64,000 nt of DNA. Origin: Aliivibrio fischeri ATCC 7744 = JCM 18803 = DSM 507. Lineage in GTDB: Bacteria; Pseudomonadota; Gammaproteobacteria; Enterobacterales; Vibrionaceae. Positions within the stretch are counted from its first letter, which is position 1, and each line of letters starts with the position of its first letter. Positions 39,441 to 57,380 of the stretch are shown one piece after another. The notes beneath the pieces were generated by a model that ran no database searches, had not been told where the DNA came from, and saw only the letters and a list, made by a program, of their open reading frames with translations. The DNA is taken from contig NZ_CP092712.1 in the NCBI RefSeq assembly GCF_023983475.1, positions 310,001 through 374,000 on the forward strand. Direction: 5' to 3'. Made by a program: the position numbers and the translations under genes.

Positions 39441-40019
39441 TTATATGAAACAAACTCCAGTACCTTTTAGACCACAATAACCATCAGGGTTTTTAGCTAA
39501 ATATTGTTGGTGATACTCTTCGGCAAAGTAAAAGGTTTGGGCTGGTACAACTTCCGTTGTAATAGCTCGCATGATACCTTGTTTTTGTAGAGCTGCTTGG
39601 TATTGCTGTTGAGTTTGTTTCGCTGTTTCCAGTTGCTCTTTAGATGTTGTATAAATAGCTGAACGATATTGTGACCCAATATCGTTACCTTGTCGCATTC
39701 CTTCTGTAGGGTCGTGTTTTTGCCAGAAAGAATGTAATAAGGTATCTAATGAAATTATTGTTGGGTCAAAAATGATTTTTACAACTTCAGTATGATTAGT
39801 TGTGCCTGTACAGACTTCTTTATAAGTAGGGTGTGATGTTGCTCCTCCGCAGTATCCAACCGCAGTAGAGTAGACGCCTTCTAACTGCCAAAAAAGACGT
39901 TCAGCACCCCAAAAGCAACCCATACCAAAAAATATTTGTTCAAAATTTGGCGGTATGAATTCTAAATTACGTTGAGAAATAAAATGAAGTGGTGGTGACG
40001 TTGGTTGTTTAGTTGTCAT
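39441..40019 (-). CDS. msrA: peptide methionine sulfoxide reductase MsrA
   Basis: MsrA reduces the S-form of methionine sulfoxide. The 192-residue protein has the catalytic [12 protein letters not shown] motif, [50 protein letters not shown], and the C-terminal [12 protein letters not shown] with resolving cysteines, as in the three-cysteine MsrA enzymes. There is no signal peptide. It is divergent from tamA, and this neighbourhood (ytfK, msrA, tamA, tamB) is the same in E. coli. Confidence 0.96.
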   Translation of the reverse strand: MTTKQPTSPPLHFISQRNLEFIPPNFEQIFFGMGCFWGAERLFWQLEGVYSTAVGYCGGATSHPTYKEVCTGTTNHTEVVKIIFDPTIISLDTLLHSFWQKHDPTEGMRQGNDIGSQYRSAIYTTSKEQLETAKQTQQQYQAALQKQGIMRAITTEVVPAQTFYFAEEYHQQYLAKNPDGYCGLKGTGVCFI

Positions 40020-40133
40020 GTTGCATCCTTCAACTGAGTTAAGATAGAAGACATTTATCTTGTGCTACTCTATAAAACGAGTAAATTACCATTGCATATA
40101 ATGCATTAATGAATCAATAGAATAATTACAAGT

Positions 40134-41855
40134 ATGATAAAGAAGTTACCTTTATTCATTATAGTTTGTTTGCTTGCAATCTCATCTCAAGCCTTAGCAG
40201 AAACAGAACTAGAAATAGAGGGATTAGAAGGACCTTTGCTGAGTAATGTCGAAGCATATATCTCAGGTATTCCAGAAGAAGACTATTCTGTCTCTCTTCG
40301 TTTCCAAGCTCGTCTTCAAGAAAGTGTTACCGATGCCTTAAAAGCTCTTGGTTATTATCAACCAGTCACTACTTTCACTATCGAAGGAGAACAATCAGAT
40401 CATACTTTAATTATGAATATCGAAGCAGGCGCACCTGTTATTATCTATGTCAGCGATATAGTGATTAGTGGTGAAGCTGCGACAGATGAGGATTTTATTA
40501 AGGCCGTAGATAATTCTGGATTAAATCTTGGACAAGTCATTAATCATGGTCGATATGAAAGTTTAAAAAGTACGCTACAAAATTTGGCATTGAGAAAAGG
40601 CTATTTTGATGGTGATTTTACGACGAATCTTTTGGAAATAGCACCTGGTCGACATCAAGCAATGGTTCGTTTGCATTATGATAGTGGTAAACGATACAGT
40701 TTTGGGGATACATCGATTGATGGTAGTCAAATTGAAGAAAAAAGAGTTCGCTCAATTATTCCGTTTAAAGCTGGAGACCCTTATCTTGCAAGTCAAGTCG
40801 GTGAATTAAATCAATCCCTTTCAAATACTGAGTGGTTCTCTTCTGTTTATGTTGAGCCAGATATCGACGCTGTTGGAAAAACATATCAACTGCCAATGAA
40901 AGTCCATCTTTCGCCTCAAGTTAAAAATCAATTAGAAACAAGTATTGGTTATGCAACTGACGTTGGTGCGAGGGGGAAAATTCGCTGGAAAAAGCCTTGG
41001 TTAAACCCTGAAGGACACAGTTTAGATACTGCTCTTTCAATTTCAAAACCAGAACAAGAAGCAACTATTTCTTATAAGATCCCGTTAGAGCAAGTTTTAA
41101 AAGATTATTACATCGTCAAATATGGTCTTAAAAACGTAGATAATAATGATACAGACAGTTTAGAGTCGAATTTAGCTTTTGAAAGACATTGGGTTTATGA
41201 CTCAGGTTGGCATCGAACTATCTATACTCGTTTTTTATATGAAGAATTTACTCAAGGTGTACAAGATGGCACTGCATGGTTAGTGTTACCTGGTATTTCT
41301 TTTTCTCAAAGCCGTTCCCGTGGTGGCACCATGCCAATGTGGGGAGATAAAAAAGCATTTACCATTGAGGCAACAGATCAAGCCTTAACATCGGATGTGA
41401 AGTTATTACGTTTACAAGCTCAAGGTGCGATTGTTCGTAGTATCGGAGAAAACCATAGAGGTGTAGCTCGTGCCGATATTGGTGCTATATATACTGATGA
41501 TTTTTATAAGTTACCGCCCTCAATTCGTTTTTTCGCTGGTGGTGATAATAGTATTCGTGGTTATGGCTATGAAGAAGTATCTCCAAAAGACAGTGAAGGT
41601 TATTTAACTGGTGGCCAATATATGGCGACAGCTAGCCTTGAGTATCAATATCGAGTAGTCGGTAATTGGTGGGTTGCAACGTTTGTTGATTATGGTGATG
41701 CATGGTTAGATACTCCAGATTGGAAAATGGGTACCGGTGTTGGTATACGATGGGCTTCGCCTGTAGGTCCCGTTCGACTTGATTTCGCATGGGGGCTTGA
41801 TGCTGAGCCAGGCGATGAATTTAAAGTCCATTTTACCTTGGGGCCAGAAGTATGA
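40134..41855 (+). CDS. tamA: autotransporter assembly factor TamA (Omp85 family)
   Basis: TamA is the outer-membrane half of the TamAB complex used for outer membrane protein insertion and phospholipid traffic. The 573-residue protein has a signal peptide (cleavage near SQALA-ETEL), three POTRA repeats (about residues 22-270) and a 16-strand barrel. The conserved barrel segment FFAGGDNSIRGYGYEEVSPKD carries the Omp85 RGY motif. GPVRLDFAWGLDAEPGDEFKVHFTLG closes the barrel. It overlaps tamB by 4 bases. Confidence 0.96.
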   Translation: MIKKLPLFIIVCLLAISSQALAETELEIEGLEGPLLSNVEAYISGIPEEDYSVSLRFQARLQESVTDALKALGYYQPVTTFTIEGEQSDHTLIMNIEAGAPVIIYVSDIVISGEAATDEDFIKAVDNSGLNLGQVINHGRYESLKSTLQNLALRKGYFDGDFTTNLLEIAPGRHQAMVRLHYDSGKRYSFGDTSIDGSQIEEKRVRSIIPFKAGDPYLASQVGELNQSLSNTEWFSSVYVEPDIDAVGKTYQLPMKVHLSPQVKNQLETSIGYATDVGARGKIRWKKPWLNPEGHSLDTALSISKPEQEATISYKIPLEQVLKDYYIVKYGLKNVDNNDTDSLESNLAFERHWVYDSGWHRTIYTRFLYEEFTQGVQDGTAWLVLPGISFSQSRSRGGTMPMWGDKKAFTIEATDQALTSDVKLLRLQAQGAIVRSIGENHRGVARADIGAIYTDDFYKLPPSIRFFAGGDNSIRGYGYEEVSPKDSEGYLTGGQYMATASLEYQYRVVGNWWVATFVDYGDAWLDTPDWKMGTGVGIRWASPVGPVRLDFAWGLDAEPGDEFKVHFTLGPEV

Positions 41856-44800
41856 GTTCCATTAACATGAACGAAGAACATAACAATCAAGAGTTGAAGA
41901 AAAAACGACGTTTTAGTCGCCACTGTCTTTGCTTTGCTCTTTTTTTTCCATCAATTTTATTATTACTCCTATTAATAGTAGGCGCCGTTGTCTTTACGAA
42001 TTCAGGATTAAAGCTGATAGTTTGGGGCGCAGAAAAAGCACTTCCTGAACTATCAATTGAAGGTGTAGAAGGAAGTGTCATTCCTGAATTTACATTATCG
42101 AATATAACCTATGACAATAGACAATTGCTTAGTACGGAGATATCTCGCTTTCATTTTGCACTAACACCTAAATGTCTATTAATTCCTTCCGTTTGTATTG
42201 ATGAGATTTCTGTGGATGGACTGACGTTAGATTTTCCAACACTCCCAACTTCAAATGAAGAAGAGCCAACGAATACTGCTGAAAATACGTTGTTGTCGAT
42301 TCCTATCCCGATTGCAATAACCAATATTACCTTAAACAATATAGATGCGAATATTTTGGGAAATCATATTCAGTGGAAAACATTTTCTACTGGAGTGAAT
42401 ATCCATAAAAGTGAATTAACATTAACTCCTTTGAACTGGGATCATATTCGCTTAGAGCTTGCTTCAAGTGAAAGCACTGCTGTAAAAAATACAGAAAAAA
42501 CAACATCGTCAAAAAAAGATGATGCACCTATCGTTTTACCTGAAGTATTTATCCCTTTAAATATAAAAGTTGAACAGTTCGCACTTCGTGATTTTATCCT
42601 ACAGCAAGAGACCCCCGTAAAAGTAAACAAACTAAACTTCAAAGCAACTGCTGGTGAAAATAACGCGAGTATTAATGATTTTTACTTGGATGTACCACAG
42701 GCAAACTTATCACTTAATAATGAAGTGGTTTTAAAGGGGGATTACCCTCTTACTTTAGACGGATTGCTTGAACTAAAAGAAACGGAACTAAAAGGTCATA
42801 AGTTAGCTATAGAAGTTGATGGAAGTGTTGCTGATTTGAATGCTTCATTAACCTTGAGTGGTGGTCTAAAGGTTAAAGTCGATGCAAATGTTCATCCTTT
42901 AGATAAAAAATTTCCGTTTGATATACATGTATATAAAGGTGACCTGTACTGGCCATTAACTGGAGATAAAGACATTAAGGTTCACATCCCTAATATAAAG
43001 ACAGAAGGTAATCTTGATCAATATAACTTTGCAAGTGCTCTATATATAGAGGGGAAATCAATTCCTCAAACAGATTTACGCTTAGAAGGAAGAGGAACCT
43101 TAGAGAAAGTCGATTTATCTGATTTGTTAATTGATACGTTAGGTGGATCCATTTCAGGAAGTGCAGAAGTCAATTGGGCTTCATTGGTATCGTGGAAAAC
43201 AGATATTAATTTGCAGAATATACAACCCGGATTACAGTGGCCAGAAGCCGAAGGGGATATCAGTGGGCAATTGATTACTGATGGACATTTAACTGAAAAT
43301 GGTGGCTGGGTTGTTGATGTACCGACTATAGATATTAATGGTGTATTCAGAAATTACCCTTTGCTAGTTCAGGGTGCATTAAAAGCTGATGATGTTCGAG
43401 GTGTGGGCGAACCTCATTTAAATATTTCCCAGTTAACAATTAACCATGGTGATAATGGTTTAGCGGTTTCTGGTGAATTAAACAAAGAGTGGGATCTAAA
43501 CGTTAATATCGATTTCCCAGAGTTATCAGATAGCGTGCCAGATGTTCATGGCAAATTGATTGGTAATGTTGCATTAACGGGAGAGTTAACTAAACCTAGA
43601 ATCGATCTTGATATCGATGCTCTAGGATTACAGTTACCTAAGAAGGCAACCTTAAATAAAGCTTCTATAGAAGGATATATAGTACCGTCTCCAACAATTG
43701 ATGCCGATTTAAGTATTAAGTTATTAGACGGAAAATACCAAAAACAAGTATTGAATGATTTGATTATTCGATTTAGTGGTAAAGAACAAGCTCACAAATT
43801 GCAAATAGACTTAAATTCAAACGTTATTGATTCTCACCTTGTATTTAAAGGCTCACTTGATCGAACCCAAGGTTGGACAGGGGAATTAAGTGAAGCTGAT
43901 GTGATTACTGAAATTGGACCATGGAATTTAGATAAAAAAGCAGACCTTGCTTATGACATTAAAAAAGAAGAATTATTTGTTCAGGCAAACTGTTGGAGTC
44001 AGGGAAAAACGGCGCTTTGTTTGAATAAAGATTTATATGCCGGTAAGTCCGGTGATGCTGATATAAGCATTAAACATTTTGAATTTAGTAAACTGCAAAA
44101 ATTCATTCCAGAAGAAACCGTTATTAATGGTGAAGTTAATCTTGATGCATTAGCTAAGTGGTCTGTTGGTCAGCCTCCTTATGTTAAAGCTAAATTGCAT
44201 CTTCCAAAGGGTAATATTCAACAGCAGATGGAAAGCCCACTTATTATTGGTTGGGACGATTTTACTGTTAATGCTGAAATGAAAGATGATGAGTTAGCTG
44301 CTGATTGGCTGCTAGCGTTAACTGATAATGGCCAATTAACAGGAAATATGAAAATTGACCAGTTAACAAAAGCAAAAACATTAACGGGTAACTCAAAGAT
44401 AGAGCAAGTTTCATTAGCAATGTTAGAGCCTATTTTAGGTGAATATAGCCAACTGAGAGCGATGGTGAATTCTGATATTGATATTTCTGGGCCAATAGAA
44501 CATCCGAAATTGTTAGGTAACTTGAGTATCGATGAGATAAAAGTCAAAGGTGAGGTATCTCCCGTAGATATTAATGAGGGAAATATTGATATTGTTTTCG
44601 CAGGTCATAGCGGAAAACTAAGCTCATTAATTACAACTGCTGATGGTGACTTGCATATTGATGGTACTGCGCATTGGAGTGATTTGAATAAGTGGGATGC
44701 TGGCTTAGATATTTTTGGGAATGAATTACAAGTTAATGTGCCACCAATGGTAAAACTCAAAGTTAAGCCTGATATGAAGATTCGAATTAACCCTACACTC

Positions 44801-45652
44801 GCTAAGATTACGGGTTCTATTGGAATACCATGGGGCAGGATTGTTGTTCAAGAATTACCAGAGAGTGCTATTGGAGTATCTAAAGATGAAGTTATTCTTG
44901 GCGATGATCTAAAACCAATAGAAAAACCATCACCATTACCTATGACGGTTGAAACCGATATTAATATCAATATTGGTAATGATGTACTGTTATCAGCGTT
45001 TGGTTTAGAAGGTGGGTTAGTTGGTAATCTTAATATTACTCAAAAAAATAAAGGGCCATTTATTACAGGTGAAGTAAATATTAAAGAAGGGACGTATCGT
45101 TCATTTGGGCAAGATCTACAAATTAGAAAAGGTAAAATTCTATTTAATGGTCCAGCAGACCAACCTTATGTAGATATAAAGGCAATTCGAAATCCTGAGA
45201 ATACACAAGATGACGTTGTTGCTGGTATTAAGGTCACAGGTCCTGCTGATACACCAAGAGTGGAAATATTTTCATCACCAAGCATGCCTCAAGCTAATGC
45301 GCTTTCTTATTTATTAAGAGGACAAGATATTGATGGGGAGTCAGGTGGCAATGCAATGACAACCACTTTAATTGGATTAAGTTTGGCAAAAAGCGGAAAG
45401 GTTGTTGGTGAAATTGGCCAGGCATTTGGTGTACAAGATTTACAATTAGATACGGCTGGTTCAGGAGATGACTCACAAGTAACGATTAGTGGTTATATAG
45501 CCCCTGGATTACAAGTGAAGTATGGAGTCGGCATATTTAACTCATTAGGTGAATTTACATTGAGATATCGAATTATTAGTGATCTCTATATAGAAGCTGT
45601 ATCAGGAGTAGATAATGCTGTTGATTTAATTTATCAGTTTGAATTTGATTAA
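41852..45652 (+). CDS. tamB: inner-membrane translocation/lipid transport protein TamB
   Basis: TamB is the 1266-residue AsmA-like partner that spans the periplasm and docks on TamA. It has one N-terminal membrane helix (residues about 29-47, FFPSILLLLLLIVGAVVF) and then a very long beta-taco of repeated strand motifs. The C-terminal DUF490 domain carries LLSAFGLEGGLVGNLNI, GKILFNGPADQPYVDIKAIR and the conserved ALSYLLRGQDIDGES. Length is close to E. coli TamB (1259). Start overlaps the tamA stop (ATGA). It is transcribed toward the rRNA operons, about 130 bases ahead of their promoters. Confidence 0.96.
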   Translation: MSSINMNEEHNNQELKKKRRFSRHCLCFALFFPSILLLLLLIVGAVVFTNSGLKLIVWGAEKALPELSIEGVEGSVIPEFTLSNITYDNRQLLSTEISRFHFALTPKCLLIPSVCIDEISVDGLTLDFPTLPTSNEEEPTNTAENTLLSIPIPIAITNITLNNIDANILGNHIQWKTFSTGVNIHKSELTLTPLNWDHIRLELASSESTAVKNTEKTTSSKKDDAPIVLPEVFIPLNIKVEQFALRDFILQQETPVKVNKLNFKATAGENNASINDFYLDVPQANLSLNNEVVLKGDYPLTLDGLLELKETELKGHKLAIEVDGSVADLNASLTLSGGLKVKVDANVHPLDKKFPFDIHVYKGDLYWPLTGDKDIKVHIPNIKTEGNLDQYNFASALYIEGKSIPQTDLRLEGRGTLEKVDLSDLLIDTLGGSISGSAEVNWASLVSWKTDINLQNIQPGLQWPEAEGDISGQLITDGHLTENGGWVVDVPTIDINGVFRNYPLLVQGALKADDVRGVGEPHLNISQLTINHGDNGLAVSGELNKEWDLNVNIDFPELSDSVPDVHGKLIGNVALTGELTKPRIDLDIDALGLQLPKKATLNKASIEGYIVPSPTIDADLSIKLLDGKYQKQVLNDLIIRFSGKEQAHKLQIDLNSNVIDSHLVFKGSLDRTQGWTGELSEADVITEIGPWNLDKKADLAYDIKKEELFVQANCWSQGKTALCLNKDLYAGKSGDADISIKHFEFSKLQKFIPEETVINGEVNLDALAKWSVGQPPYVKAKLHLPKGNIQQQMESPLIIGWDDFTVNAEMKDDELAADWLLALTDNGQLTGNMKIDQLTKAKTLTGNSKIEQVSLAMLEPILGEYSQLRAMVNSDIDISGPIEHPKLLGNLSIDEIKVKGEVSPVDINEGNIDIVFAGHSGKLSSLITTADGDLHIDGTAHWSDLNKWDAGLDIFGNELQVNVPPMVKLKVKPDMKIRINPTLAKITGSIGIPWGRIVVQELPESAIGVSKDEVILGDDLKPIEKPSPLPMTVETDININIGNDVLLSAFGLEGGLVGNLNITQKNKGPFITGEVNIKEGTYRSFGQDLQIRKGKILFNGPADQPYVDIKAIRNPENTQDDVVAGIKVTGPADTPRVEIFSSPSMPQANALSYLLRGQDIDGESGGNAMTTTLIGLSLAKSGKVVGEIGQAFGVQDLQLDTAGSGDDSQVTISGYIAPGLQVKYGVGIFNSLGEFTLRYRIISDLYIEAVSGVDNAVDLIYQFEFD

Positions 45653-45663
45653 AACAGGTCAGA

Positions 45664-45684
45664 TGTGGATAACTTTGTGGGTAA
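45664..45684. promoter_or_regulatory. pair of DnaA-box-like sites before the first rRNA operon
   Basis: TGTGGATAA (45664-45672) is a perfect reverse DnaA box, and TGTGGGTAA (45676-45684) is one base away from it, in the same orientation and 12 bp apart. They lie between tamB and the rrn promoter. A role is not demonstrated, and one perfect 9-mer is expected by chance in a window this size. Confidence 0.35.
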
Positions 45685-45779
45685 GCTGTTGCCATGGTAA
45701 GGGTAAAAAAAGATAAGTTTTCTTTTGAATAAAATGCCATCAAACAAGCATAAAATATAAAAAAAAAGCTATTTTATGC

Positions 45780-45807
45780 TTGCTAATGAAATCGAACTCC
45801 CTATAAT
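45780..45807 (+). promoter_or_regulatory. rRNA operon 1 promoter P1
   Basis: TTGCTA (45780-45785), a 16-base spacer and TATAAT (45802-45807), followed by GCGACCTCACTGACACGG, which is close to the start of enterobacterial rrn P1 transcripts. The A/T-rich tract just upstream (about 45740-45779) fits an UP element. Confidence 0.75.
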
Positions 45808-45893
45808 GCGACCTCACTGACACGGAGCGCTCAACCAAGAGCTGCAAAGGGTTGGTAAGAAAAACGGTTTGAAAATTAAATTTAAAAAAGTGT

Positions 45894-45921
45894 TTGACAC
45901 GAAAGTTTAATTAGCTAAAAT
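45894..45921 (+). promoter_or_regulatory. rRNA operon 1 promoter P2
   Basis: Perfect TTGACA (45894-45899), 16-base spacer, TAAAAT (45916-45921), about 114 bases after P1, as P1 and P2 are arranged in enterobacterial rrn operons. Confidence 0.7.
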
Positions 45922-45969
45922 GACCGTCCTCTTCACAGAGAAGCGGAAACGCTTTGAAAGTAGAAGAAA

Positions 45970-45982
45970 AGCTCTTTAAAAA
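45970..45982 (+). promoter_or_regulatory. leader boxA-like antitermination site, rRNA operon 1
   Basis: AGCTCTTTAAAAA resembles the boxA core (GCTCTTTAACA) but has A for C. The corresponding sites at 51492-51504, 47954-47965 and 53518-53529 keep the C. Confidence 0.5.
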
Positions 45983-46197
45983 TTAGAAACCTATTAATCT
46001 GTGTGGGCACTTGTGAATTGATAATCACTATTTGCGAAAGCAAACTGTTTGTTTTCATTTTTTAAAATGAAAGTAAATAGAATCAATGAACTGAGTGACT
46101 ACACAAAATTACTTTTATGTAACAATCAGTATTAATCATTGAGTCGGTTTTGTTTCTGCTTCTCTTTATAGAAAAGACAGAGCAACCAAAAAAACTT

Positions 46198-47750
<1,553 letters not shown>

Positions 47751-47817
47751 AACGATAGATTGCGATTTATGAGTGTTCACACAGATTAATTAGGTTTTGA
47801 ATTTAGAGTATCTTAGT

Positions 47818-47893
47818 GTCCCGTTCGTCTAGAGGCCTAGGACACCGCCCTTTCACGGCGGTAACAGGGGTTCGACTCCCCTACGGGATACCA
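47818..47893 (+). tRNA. tRNA-Glu (anticodon TTC)
   Basis: A 76-base cloverleaf with anticodon loop CCTTTCACG, T-arm GGGGTTCGACTCCCC and encoded CCA. It closely matches E. coli tRNA-Glu; the acceptor has a G1-U72 wobble pair. It is the only tRNA in the first 16S-23S spacer. Confidence 0.97.
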
Positions 47894-47953
47894 TCTTTAA
47901 ATATTCTCTCTTTTGAGAGTCTTTAAAAATGGTTACACGCATAAGCGTGAAAT

Positions 47954-47965
47954 CGCTCTTTAACA
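47954..47965 (+). promoter_or_regulatory. spacer boxA, rRNA operon 1
   Basis: CGCTCTTTAACA, the consensus boxA core, before the 23S gene. Antitermination complexes re-form on such spacer sites in E. coli. Confidence 0.7.
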
Positions 47966-48169
47966 ATTTGGAAAGCTGACTGATTTAAATAACTTACGAG
48001 TTATTCAAATCAAAATTTAAAAGTTCTTAATATCCTTTGTTTTACTTTGTAAAACGAAGAACAACACATTCAAGTGTTCTTGTATTTTGAATCCGGCGAA
48101 AAACCAGAACTCGCAATGACGAGTTCAACCTTGGTTGTTTATGCCATACGAAACCTCTTGGGGTTGTAT

Positions 48170-51060
<2,891 letters not shown>

Positions 51061-51172
51061 ACAACACCCAAGGGGTTTTGAACGGATTTGAAGTTGCAAG
51101 AAACAAATTGAATGTGATTAAGAACACAATATAGCTTTCCAGATACTCTTTATTAAATAAAGAGAAAGAATT

Positions 51173-51292
51173 TGCTTGGCGACCATAGCATTATGGACCC
51201 ACCTGATCCCATGCCGAACTCAGAAGTGAAACGTAATAGCGCCGATGGTAGTGTGGGGTTTCCCCATGTGAGAGTAGGACATCGCCAGGCTT
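51173..51292 (+). rRNA. rrf: 5S ribosomal RNA, operon 1
   Basis: A 120-base RNA starting TGCTTGGCGACCATAGCATT and ending CATCGCCAGGCTT; the two ends pair. CCCACCTGATCCCATGCCGA and GTGGGGTTTCCCCATGTGAG are the conserved core segments. Confidence 0.95.
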
Positions 51293-51305
51293 GAATTTGA
51301 ATGAG

Positions 51306-51333
51306 AGCCCGTTCAGTTGAACGGGCTTTTATT
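51306..51333 (+). terminator. terminator of rRNA operon 1
   Basis: Stem AGCCCGTTCA / TGAACGGGCT followed by TTTTATTT, 13 bases past the 5S gene. Confidence 0.88.
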
Positions 51334-51417
51334 TCGCTCCCAGACTGTCACTGTGAGCCAAGTCAACATAACGTTTTTAACGATTCAAAAACAATTGAAA
51401 AAGTTGAAAATATTATC

Positions 51418-51445
51418 TTGACTTTCAAATCAGACAGCGTATTAT
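51418..51445 (+). promoter_or_regulatory. rRNA operon 2 promoter
   Basis: TTGACT (51418-51423), 16-base spacer, TATTAT (51440-51445), followed by a GC-rich discriminator (ACGCAGCC). The A/T-rich stretch at 51371-51417 fits an UP element. Only one promoter is obvious here, unlike operon 1. Confidence 0.7.
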
Positions 51446-51491
51446 ACGCAGCCTGAAACGACGAAGCGGAAACGCTAAGTGGTTGAAAGAC

Positions 51492-51504
51492 AAGCTCTTT
51501 AACA
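51492..51504 (+). promoter_or_regulatory. leader boxA, rRNA operon 2
   Basis: AAGCTCTTTAACA, the boxA core, followed by an AATTTAACC stretch as in enterobacterial rrn leaders. Confidence 0.7.
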
Positions 51505-51654
51505 ATTTAACCAAATCAATCTGTGTGGGCACTTGTGAATTGATAATCAACAAATTATCAATGAACTGAGTGACTACACAAAATTACTTTTATGTAACAA
51601 TCAGTATTAATCATTGAGTCGGTTTTGTTTCTGCTGAAACAAACCAAAAAACTT

Positions 51655-53207
<1,553 letters not shown>

Positions 53208-53276
53208 AACGATAGATTACGATTTATGAGTGTTCACACAGATTGATTAGGTTAAAAAATTAAGAGACTTAATGTT

Positions 53277-53353
<77 letters not shown>

Positions 53354-53389
53354 ATACTTCTCCAGAAAGTATTGGATAACATTATATTT

Positions 53390-53465
53390 GGGGTTATAGC
53401 TCAGCTGGGAGAGCGCCTGCCTTGCACGCAGGAGGTCTGCGGTTCGATCCCGCATAGCTCCACCA
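53390..53465 (+). tRNA. tRNA-Ala (anticodon TGC)
   Basis: A 76-base cloverleaf, starting GGGGTTATAGCTCAGCTGGG, anticodon loop CCTTGCACG, encoded CCA; nearly identical to E. coli tRNA-Ala(TGC). Confidence 0.97.
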
Positions 53466-53517
53466 TCTTTAAGTATTCTCATTTGAGAGTCTTTAAAAAT
53501 GGTTTCGAAAGAAACAT

Positions 53518-53529
53518 TGCTCTTTAACA
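53518..53529 (+). promoter_or_regulatory. spacer boxA, rRNA operon 2
   Basis: TGCTCTTTAACA, an exact match to the E. coli boxA core, ahead of the 23S gene. Confidence 0.75.
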
Positions 53530-53733
53530 ATTTGGAAAGCTGACTGATTTAAATAACTTACGAGTTATTCAAATCAAAATTTAAAAGTTCTTAATATCCT
53601 TTGTTTTACTTTGTAAAACGAAGAACAACACATTCAAGTGTTCTTGTATTTTGAATCCGGCGAAAAACCAGAACTCGCAATGACGAGTTCAACCTTGGTT
53701 GTTTATGCCATACGAAACCTCTTGGGGTTGTAT

Positions 53734-56624
<2,891 letters not shown>

Positions 56625-56736
56625 ACAACACCCAAGGGGTTTTGAACGGATTTGAAGTTGCAAGAAACAAATTGAATGTGATTAAGAACACAATATAGCT
56701 TTCCAGATACTCTTTATTAAATAAAGAGAAAGAATT

Positions 56737-56856
56737 TGCTTGGCGACCATAGCATTATGGACCCACCTGATCCCATGCCGAACTCAGAAGTGAAACGTAA
56801 TAGCGCCGATGGTAGTGTGGGGTTTCCCCATGTGAGAGTAGGACATCGCCAGGCTT
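56737..56856 (+). rRNA. rrf: 5S ribosomal RNA, operon 2
   Basis: 120 bases, same sequence as the first 5S as far as I can see, ending CATCGCCAGGCTT. It is followed by tRNA-Asp instead of a terminator. Confidence 0.95.
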
Positions 56857-56898
56857 TAAATTATGAACACTTGTCAGCGACGACAAGTAGTCCACTGC

Positions 56899-56975
56899 GG
56901 AGTGGTAGTTCAGTTGGTTAGAATACCGGCCTGTCACGCCGGGGGTCGCGGGTTCGAGTCCCGTCCACTCCGCCA
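56899..56975 (+). tRNA. tRNA-Asp (anticodon GTC)
   Basis: A 77-base cloverleaf, GGAGTGGTAGTTCAGTTGGT at the start, anticodon loop CCTGTCACG, T-arm CGGGTTCGAGTCCCG, encoded CCA. It is the distal tRNA of operon 2 and is followed by a strong terminator. Two decayed relatives follow it. Confidence 0.97.
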
Positions 56976-56987
56976 CTTATTTAAAAA

Positions 56988-57017
56988 AGCCCTAATCGAA
57001 AGATTAGGGCTTTTTTA
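56988..57017 (+). terminator. terminator of rRNA operon 2
   Basis: Perfect 10-bp stem AGCCCTAATC / GATTAGGGCT with a GAAA loop, A run before and T run after. Confidence 0.92.
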
Positions 57018-57055
57018 CATCTGTAGAAACAGGAATGAGTGAAGTTGAACACTGC

Positions 57056-57162
57056 GAAGCGGTAGTTCAGTTGGTTAAGCTTTTTATTGGAGAGCTTAGC
57101 TGCCTGTCACGCCGGGGACGTGTTGCTTTCAAGGTTGATAGAAAGTCCCGTAAACGTAGCCA
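57056..57162 (+). pseudogene. degenerate tRNA-Asp copy with internal insertions (copy 2)
   Basis: The D-arm (GCGGTAGTTCAGTTGGTTA) and the anticodon segment (CCTGTCACGCCGGGG) match the intact tRNA-Asp at 56899. About 20 bases (around GCTTTTTATTGGAGAGCTTA) are inserted between the D-arm and the anticodon stem, and further bases disrupt the variable and T regions. The end (AGTCCCGT...GCCA) is still recognisable. The acceptor halves no longer pair well, so it should not make a normal tRNA. Confidence 0.75.
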
Positions 57163-57173
57163 CTTATTTGAAA

Positions 57174-57203
57174 AGGCCCTAATCGAAAGATTAGGGCTTT
57201 TTT
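57174..57203 (+). terminator. terminator copy after degenerate tRNA-Asp copy 2
   Basis: GCCCTAATC / GATTAGGGC with a GAAA loop and a T run, almost the same as the terminator at 56988-57017. It shows the duplicated unit was tRNA plus terminator. Confidence 0.88.
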
Positions 57204-57240
57204 ACGTCTATAGAAACCGAATAAGTGAATGTAGACACTG

Positions 57241-57322
57241 GGAAGTGGTAGCTCAGTTGGTTAGGCTTTTTATTGGAGAGCTTAGCAGCTTGTTGTATTG
57301 GGAACTTTCTGAGAAGGTTTGT
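57241..57322 (+). pseudogene. degenerate tRNA-Asp remnant (copy 3)
   Basis: The start GAAGTGGTAGCTCAGTTGGT matches the tRNA 5' half, followed by the same GCTTTTTATTGGAGAGCTTA insert as copy 2. The rest (anticodon, T-arm, CCA) is decayed beyond recognition. The upstream spacer also resembles that of copy 2, so it probably arose from copy 2. Confidence 0.65.
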
Positions 57323-57336
57323 TAATTATTTGAGTT

Positions 57337-57363
57337 AAAAAAAAGAGGCGAACAAGCGCCTCT
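57337..57363 (-). terminator. terminator of the Na+/H+ antiporter gene
   Basis: Stem AGAGGCG / CGCCTCT (57344-57350 with 57357-57363); the A run before it is a T run on the minus strand. Confidence 0.82.
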
Positions 57364-57380
57364 TCTATTAACTTCAATTT

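Noticed and set aside
57035-57325. A 96-residue open frame across the degenerate tRNA-Asp copies
   Set aside because: It reads through tRNA remnants and a terminator hairpin, has no convincing ribosome site, and its sequence is explained by the tRNA repeat.
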